From: Leptasterias polaris
Lineage: Eukaryota; Echinodermata; Asteroidea; Forcipulatida; Asteriidae
NCBI GenBank assembly: GCA_037783415.1
Contig: JAZGTN010000029.1
Span: 4,731,501-4,795,500 of the forward strand
DNA: 64,000 bases
Reading direction: 5' to 3'
Below the pieces are notes generated by a model, which saw only the letters and a program-made list of their open reading frames with translations, did no database searches and had not been told where the DNA came from. Below are positions 23,701-32,700 of the stretch, in pieces. Position 1 is the first letter of the stretch; every line of letters begins with the position of its first letter. Position numbers and translations under genes: made by a program.

Positions 23701-26700
23701 TTTGACTAATGAAACGTTTTTTAATTCTTGTTGACGATCTTAACGTTGTAAGTATGAGATATCATTGGTTTTAAAGTAATAAAATAGTCGTGTTAGTCTG
23801 GTAGATAAAACAATGAAGATAGTGGTAGCACTTAATAACTTACTAATTACATTAAAAAACTGCATGTAGATTTCAAAAGCTCATGCAGTTTTTGTATGTA
23901 ATTAGTTAGTTATTATGTGCTACCACTATCTTCATTGTTTTTAAAAGAGAGAGTAGTCACTTTTATTTTTAGTTTATACACACAAACTATACTACATTTA
24001 CATGTACTCCTTAAATCCATAAATTCATGGTAATGATGTGGTCTTGTCGAAAAAAAAACATGCTATTTCAGGAAAGAAGTGGAGAAAGGAAAATACAAAA
24101 TTGCTGTAGGCGAGTGCAGTGATGAACAAAGTGATCTCATGCCTGTGACTGTTAATATTAGCCGTTCTTGGTCAAATCTTAATCAAATAGCATGTTTTTG
24201 TTTCAGAGTCAGATGGGCACAACTCATTAAATCATTACTCTAGTGACTGAACACATAAATGAATGAATAAACTAACAGTAACCGTTTCTTTCTCACACTG
24301 TCTTTCCGCAATTAAGGAACCAGTTATTTACCTAGGTCAGGAATACTTTTATTTGCAATTTTCACTTTCAGGAAAATACTGCATCCCCATTTTTTCATCT
24401 CTATTTTGGAATAAATTGCCAACAATCTTGGGTTAATTAAAGGTTGCAAAGGTTTTTTTACCTAATCAAGTGTTTCATGTATTTTGTTACCCTTTTTCAA
24501 CTATTTTACTTGGTATTTGAAATACATGTACTATGTGCACCAGGGACTGACTAGATGTAGGCCGAGTGCTCATATGTAGTCATAATGTAAATTGCTAAAC
24601 AGACCTTTTGATTCAGTTTGGTGGTCATATTTTTATTTATCATTTACATAGTTATTCTCTCATAGTTATTTTAAAATAACATTTAAATTTATAAAAGGGT
24701 AACACCCCCTAAAAAATAATAATAACAATACTAAAATAAAGAAACAAATGCATCATTCATCTTGTTTCTCTAAGTCAGACCATCTACAGAAAACAAACTT
24801 GGTTTGTTTATAGCCTGCCTGAGGGCAACACAGTTTTCCTTACTAAAGAGCACATCTATTCAATTCTAAGGAAATTCAAATTTCTACTGGAACATTTCAA
24901 GGGACACCAAGGCAACGACCAGGGGCATGGAGGCAATGACCATGGGTATGGGGACAACTGTGAATAAGGTCTTTAATTCCTATTATTTAATTTAAATTTC
25001 TCCTTTTAAATACTTTAGCAGTTTTTAATAACATTTTTCAAAACAGATTAATGGAACGTAATGTATGCAAGTAATCCAATTTCTTAATATTTTCAAAGTT
25101 CCTAAATTAAAATATTAACATGGAATGAAAAAAACATGCCAAATAGCAGCCCTAGTAGCCCTACTTGCTTTGGCAAAGATGTGATGCTTTGAATTGTAAT
25201 GTTCCAGGTCAAAGATCCCACAGCAGTTCTTACGAAAAAACCTTGCAAGAGCCCAAGACAAAATATGCATGCTGCTGTAGACAGTATTTTCTTCAGGTCC
25301 TCAGCATAATCAGCAAGGCTAGATTTGGCAATTTGGTATTCATGTGTTTTTGATGAAGATACAATATGAAATAGCTGTACAAGGTCAAAATGTAATGAAA
25401 TCGAAGTTTCAAAATTGGATTTTCAGTCTCAATGTACAGCATTCATATTTACTATTTATTTGTTGTTTATTTTGTTTGTAGTTATTATTTGATCATACAT
25501 GTAAGTGTGAAGTTTTCTTCCCTGTAATTCCGTTAAAAATTTAATTGGAAAAACTTGCCCTGCATGGTTTCAAGCAAAGACCCATGAAAATGAAAACTGA
25601 AGTCAACACTCAAGTACCAGTGCCTCAGAAAACCAGCATAAAGCCAGTCCATGTTTTGAAGTAAAACACCTTACAACACAGACTGGATGAAAGTTGTTTA
25701 TCTTCATTGCTATGCATTTCCATTTTGATCGAGTCCATAGTGTGATGCCATTGTGCTGTTTTGATTCCTGGCACTTGGGGACCAAGTGTTTTTGCCCAGC
25801 GTGACACTGATCAAAATACTGGGGTTTTTTACATTATGAAACTATTTTTATTAAGTTTCACTTAATTATGTGTAATCATTACACACTCGTTTGCCGTTCT
25901 ACATAACAAAAGAACAATACTGTTTTAAAAGTTAATCTTTAATAGCTTGTTTTTAAATGTATAGCCACATGCTCTTACCACTTACTTCACTTAAAGGCAA
26001 AGTATACCTTTGGTTTTTGGAACCGTTTGATTGTTTTAATCTTGTATAAATGTAGATATACAATAAAACTAATATGTGAAAATTTCACTTCAAAAGGTGG
26101 CCGCCTTTTTGAAATTATCGCAGAAAAACAGGAGCGAATATGTCAACACAGGAAGAATATTCCCTATATAGGAATACACAATCTGAGAAACGCTTCTCAG
26201 ATTCAAATTTTGGGGCATAAAACCCGATATATTTTTCCATAACCACATTACTTCGAAGTGAAATGGTTCTCAAAATGCTTTATACTATCGAAAGCTGCTG
26301 TACTTCTTACCACGTAAGTTTTTAAAGCCATTCATTTTTCTAAGTCATTACCAACAGTCATTACGTACAGACCCTTTAACTCTATACCGGATTATTTGTC
26401 AGCAACCTTCTCATAACTTTTACATGTAACTCTAATGAACCCAACTAATGAACACGATTCATAATTTATTATAAAGTCAGAAAGTACCTCAGACAGAGCC
26501 ATAGGGTGATTAGTAAATATTTTATCAAAGTGAGCTTGCTTGCTGACAAGTTGACCACACAGAAAGAAAAAAACAAAATGTATAACTTTCGGCATCATTG
26601 ACCCCAACAAGATTCTCAAATTTTGACAAATAAATTCTACAAACAAATAGTACTCCCATTGTATAATATGCGAGTATGATGACTGTATAAACAACAAATA

Positions 26701-29700
26701 AAAATATGAACTGTCTATGTTAATGAGATTTGAAATGAATACAGGCCCGGTACTTCGTTCTTGTAAGGGCAAGGTACAATGTAACGTTTCCTTAGTAAAA
26801 GGTTTCACTATTAAGGGAAATAAAATTTGTACTTGCACATTTCTTAAAGAGGGGCTCCAAAGTCAAATTTCTTTTTGTGATCTCCACCCATTTTCCATTT
26901 GAGTCCTTATGAAAATGGGGGAAAAAATTACAAGTCCCTAACCTCGGGTATAAATGGTGTAAAATGGTAGCCACTGTGTTTGATACCTTTCAAGTGCATT
27001 TTTTGTCAAAATACAAAAAACGTTCAATGACGTCACATATTCAATATAAAATTTGTACATTTTTAAATGGGGATAATTTTTAGTTCATTCCTGAATTTGT
27101 TTATGATTTCCAATAAAACAGCATTGAATTTTACCTTTTGAGTGGCACACAAATTTATCTTTGGAATGTACAGACCCGTTTGTTTTTATGTCCGATAACA
27201 TCATGTTTCAAATTTCGCTCTGACAGAGTCCAATAAAATTGTATTTTACACCATTTTAACGTGAGTTTAGATGCTTGTAAATTTTGTCCCACTTTCTTGA
27301 GGACTCTATCAATTGGAAAATGAGTGCATCACAAAACTGGATTTCACCTTGAAGCCCCTCTTTTAAGAAGGCAATTTCCTCCGTTGCAGCCAAACCCAAT
27401 ACTCCCTAGGCCCTTTTGCCTACATCTGTACAGCCTCCGACTTCAATCCTTCAATATCCTCTTTTCCTACTGTATGTATGTCACTTCACACCAAATTATT
27501 TGGACTCAGAAATAATTGGAATACCTGACCTAGTGTTACGCAATTATTATTTGGGACTTAACTCTTTCAGTCCCATATACTTTGTACACAGCTACCCCCC
27601 ACATCCCGCATACTTTTTCAAACGCAACAATTTATTGTGTGTTTTCATTGGAAAAATCATTAAAAAATTATCATGAAGTATTTTTAAAAAATGTTTGGAG
27701 GTAATTTTCATTATGATATTGTCTTTCTTTCTGGATAAATTTTGTAAATAAATTCTGTGACCTCAATGACCTTTGGCTTCCTGTGAAAACGGAAGTTGTA
27801 AACAAAATAAATAAAGAAGTTTTTAAATTTTTTTCAACGATCATTGTAAATTGTTGTGGCTGTTGTTTTTCAGTACTATAAGTTGCGATATAATAAACAA
27901 TAATAGTTTACAGATGTAATAGAGGGTTTACGACATCATTGTAGCTTGGTGTGTCAGTAAATTCCATAGAAAGAACGATTTTATTTTGCATCGTTGTTCA
28001 TGATCATGGCGGCCGCCATCTTGAAACGTTGTTTACATGTGTGGAAATGCATACAAGTTACTTGTGCACAGTTCCGCAAATGGTACAAAATACTACACAA
28101 AATCAATCAAAATAACGGATTTGTCGTACTGTAATGCTCTATATACACACCTGAATAACTATTATAGTATTTACCAAGTCACCAGCAATCCAGAAAGGAA
28201 ATCACAGAAGGAAAACTAGCTACATTTTGAAGAAATTCTTGACGTAAATTTTTTTCCGATTCAGACTTCGCGTTGACTCAACCATGTAACGTACAGCGTA
28301 AAAAGTCCCGGATGCTAGTCTGTATACCCTCTCAAAACTATACCAAAAGAGGGCGCATTTCATCCTGTAGATGGTGCTGTATTTTTGTGTTCATAGTGCA
28401 TTTGGTGCGAGCGTGATAGCAGCAAAAGTGCGGCGACCTCGCAACCCGGGATATCCCGGGAGCGGGATCCGAGTGCGCGTTGCGTAAACCGGGATATTCC
28501 GGGAGCGGGACTGAAAGGGTTAAGCCCTCAGTCTTTCTGAATCCTTCATTTCAGCAAACGGGTATAGAAGGATTTGGGAGGGTTAGGGTTTTCACCAATC
28601 AGCATCAAGGCTAGAAATGGAAGAACATACCAGCTTCTAATTATAATACTGCAAAAATAGCCACTCATAACTTTCATTTTACCCTGGCAAGTTCGTCCTC
28701 ATCTTGCCAGTGAGAATGAACAAGCTGCCTGCAGGTTTAAAATGTAATGGCGTGCCAATGGATCGTTAATTGCTTCATGAATATAATAGCTCCGATGTAT
28801 CTTTCCACTATTCACGGCCAAATTTGATAGCTGAGTTTAAAGGTGATGTCACACACAAACAACCACACTGAAAATGTCCACAAAGATGTATGGCATCTGA
28901 CCCAAGCTACATGTATTGACTGCTATCTGAATGGCAATGGTTTGGGATGTTGAGAGGCAGTGAAAAATGCTGGCCGACTTGTGGAAAGGCCAGATAATAT
29001 GGCTGGCCAGTGAAAGGAAAAGTAAATGCATACCCTGCAGCGAGCAATTAGTGGAAGCATTTTTACCCCTAAATTTGTCAACTCTACTTTCCATGTACAT
29101 GATGTAGTGTAAAAGTGAAGCAGATGTGGAGCCATTTTTTACCACAATTCCATTTAGTTTGATAAAGTTTTTAATAGCTAATTATTTGGGTTACATTCCC
29201 CCACCCTCCTCTGAATCTCTCCAAAACCAACTGATATGAGCTGTGTCGAATCCCAAGTACCTTTATAGGTGAATGTCAGACACACCTCAATCCCCGAAAA
29301 CAATCCGAATCCTCCACTTGATTTTGAAGGATTCAGAAAGGTTAGGTTTTTTAGGACAAATTATTCGTTTATAAATTTAACGATATGTTGCCACCAATAA
29401 AATTACTGCAATAAATTTGCATCTTGACCCATTCATTTTAAAGGATTGATTGATGTTACTTGTGAGGTGATGATCAAGCTAGTGGTCCGACTCTACACTC
29501 TGGGGGGGGAAAACATGTTTGACGTCACACCTCTGGTAATTCATTCACTGACATTTACAGTCCACCTTGAGAGGCTGAATGTCGTGATAAACCGCCGATC
29601 ATAATTTAATGAATTACAATAAATAAATATCTACCCATCTAATGTGAGATAGAGACCCTGGTCAGACTCAAGAGGTGATACATTTCTCGGAAAATAATGA

Positions 29701-32700
29701 ACATTCATAATTTTGTCATTAATATAAAATTTCTAAAGGAAAACACTTGCAAACTAGGGTCACTTTGGGGCATTTAGACATTAAACAATTTTAAACCTGT
29801 TTACAACTTTCCTACATGTAACTGTTTAAATAAACCATTGCGGTAAATAAAGCTGGGACCTTCCTTTTTCAGCATGCGTGTACAGTAGAGAATTATTTCC
29901 CTGCTTTGTTTTGTCAGAATCGTAATAATACTTGTGGCCGAGCGGATAAGAACACCGGACTCAAGCTCTGGTGTTTCTGATCAGCAGGGTGTAGGTTCGA
30001 GTCACGGTCGAGACACTTGTGTCCTCAAGCAAGACACTTAACCATTATTTCTGCACCCTTCGGATGGGGCGTAAAGCCGTACATGTAGGTCCCATGTGTT
30101 GTATAATGCACGTAAATGGAACCCAGTACAGTTATTGTTAAGAGTAATAAGAGACATGGTTTGCCATGGTGATCTTGGTCATACTGCTACATGTATGTAA
30201 AGGAATAGGTCTCATACTTCAAAATGTAGCTCCGCATACCTTGCAAGAAAAAAACTGAGCGCTTTGAGATGCTCAACATACATGTGTGATAAAGCGCTCC
30301 ATAAGACATTGGTATTATTATTGTTATTAGCCCCAGCCAATATCCAGGCAGAATGATTGACATCACGTGTATGGTATATATCCCATATAGTTTGAAAAGA
30401 CCTATTTTGCTTTGTTGACAAACAACACTTTCAGGCACCAAGGCACTGAGCACACATTAAAGATGCCGGTTTTTAATTATCTATCAAGACTGGGTACAGC
30501 TTTCTATTTTTATCATGGAAAGTGCTTTGACATCCGCTCCTCATATTACAGGTTGGCTCCAATTACACACAGAGAATAGAGGGCCGCACTGATGATCGCA
30601 GTTTACCTGCATTCGTTCTAATTTTTCGACTTGGATTGGAAATTACTAACATTGTTTAAACGTGTAAACAGAAGTCACAAGTTCCTTTAAACATTAGGAA
30701 AATAACGTAAGCACAAGGATATTTACAAAATTGATGTTCAAACCATACATGAACATGTTTACATACAGTCCATTACAAAATGTTAATCATGAAATGTTTG
30801 TATGTTTTTAAGCGTTTAAGGTGTTTGGTGATTTGTTTTGTGAGGCAGGCTAATGTTTTTCATACTCATGTACAGCCATTTAAAGGTCCCAAACTGCTTG
30901 TGCACCGCTGAGTTGCAAGCACTGGTGTTTCTAGTCGACACCCTTTGGGGAAAATGGCCTCTGCTGGGAGCAGGGGTAAACTGAAGAGGGTGCACTCCAT
31001 TGTGAATCGCTGTATTATTCGTCAGTATCATTGATATGGCCTCAGAAATAGAACACAGAGAACGCTGATCTGTGCCTGCTGTGCACTCCCTCTATGTCAG
31101 CTATGGACAAGTAGGAAGTGCCTTGATCTACATGTAGGCTAGTTTTTTATCTACAATCCCGGCCAAAATGCTTGGGCCACCCATTCGCAACGTGACAATA
31201 AAGCCCTCCCCTTCCCCCGTGACAATAAACATTCTCTCCCCCGTGACAATAAACATTCTCTCCCCCGTCCCCCCGCTCAATGTTGATCGCAATGATAGCC
31301 AACATTGAAAGGGGGCATGGGGGCTGTGGTGCGGGGGGGCCCCAACGAGATATATGGCCGGGATATGGAACAATTTAGTCGCATTTTGCCCAGCTTAGCT
31401 ATGCCCCCAAAACACAAAACTTGCTGTGTAAGGCGGGTCCCTACACTGTTACATGTACTCATGAAATGTATGCACTGTATGTGTATATGATGTGCTGATA
31501 GTACATAGTGTGCCGTTGCGCCTCAATCCTGTACATTTTGTTTACATTTAAGGCGGAGATAATTAAATGCTAATATCACTAACAAACATGGATAACTACC
31601 CCCGGGCAAAAGGATAGCAAAAGACAGCAGTGATCAAGGCTAAGAAAAGACCTGATGGTTGATAGGTTTCAGGTCCTTCAGGAGGAATAGAAATGTTTAC
31701 ATTCATTGCAATAATAGTATAGATCTGCCGCATGACAGTCACTAAGAAAGACAACACTACCATTGGTTGCATTAACACATTGATTGTATACAGATGCAGA
31801 GCGATCAAAGCATGCCTTCCATTGCTTGCTTTGATGATTTTGTTCTGGCCAGACCCTAACTGAGTTATTGGCTCGGTTGGGCTTAGTTTCATGATGGCAG
31901 AATTTACAAACTAACCAAAACATCTATTAAATTAAAACAATACATGTCTTTGCACAGAAGCATACTAATCCAACCATCTATAACGCGGGAATACTAACTA
32001 AAGACCAGATGTTTTTAGAACATCAACTTTCAAGATTTGTATGGCAAATCTTTGTCAAGAACTGTTTGTAGTTAACGAACTGTTTGTGAATGTTTGTTTG
32101 GTCGGTGAAGTTCATATCAGAACCTTGATTCTGATCATGGTCACCAAACGCGGCTCCTCGGGCAAAAACAGTCCTGAGAAACATTTAACAAGATTTTTGT
32201 TGTAGAGTAATAAATTGATTAAGAGATAATCAAGTCTTACCTTCAGCATGGCTCTTGGTCCCAGACATGTTCGAATGACATCAGCAATTGTCTAGATACA
32301 TTTGGACGATAATGAAATAAAATTTGAAACTGAGAATACTAGCGCAGTATGAAAATAAACCAATTATACACTTGATTTTACCCTTAAGTTATACCAATGT
32401 GTAATAAGAATTGTATACCCAGTGGTTTCTGAGTCCTGCTGAAACAAATCCAGTAAGCAACCTTCTCGGGTGGGATTTGAACCCATAAACCTGCAATCTA
32501 ATACACCTATCAATTGTATGACGCACTATAGGACCCCCGGGGATGGTGCGTCACTGTCCATATGTGGGGTCGGATTTGTGTGTCCAAAGACCCACCCCGA
32601 GTCAAAAAATTGACACACTTGTTGCAGATTTGGACGGTCTTCCGAACGATTTTTTGACTCACCTTTTGCGGATAGCAACGCACCACGGACGGAAAAATCG

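Larger units (their letters stand above)
17885..32240. other. CCT3: CCT3 intron 3 (14.4 kb)
   Basis: No coding exon of another gene recognised. It holds, in order: a nested repeat (18680-20120), MITEs (20908, 21783), a SINE (22262), a tandem duplication (22992), a long hairpin (23809), TTAA-flanked elements (25995, 26848, 27562), a SINE (29932) and a short GC-rich tandem repeat (31193). Stretches at 23940-25990 and 28524-29930 show nothing beyond AT-rich unique sequence and fragments of a 'caccaaggcaa(t/c)gacca' repeat (24890-24960). Confidence 0.6.
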
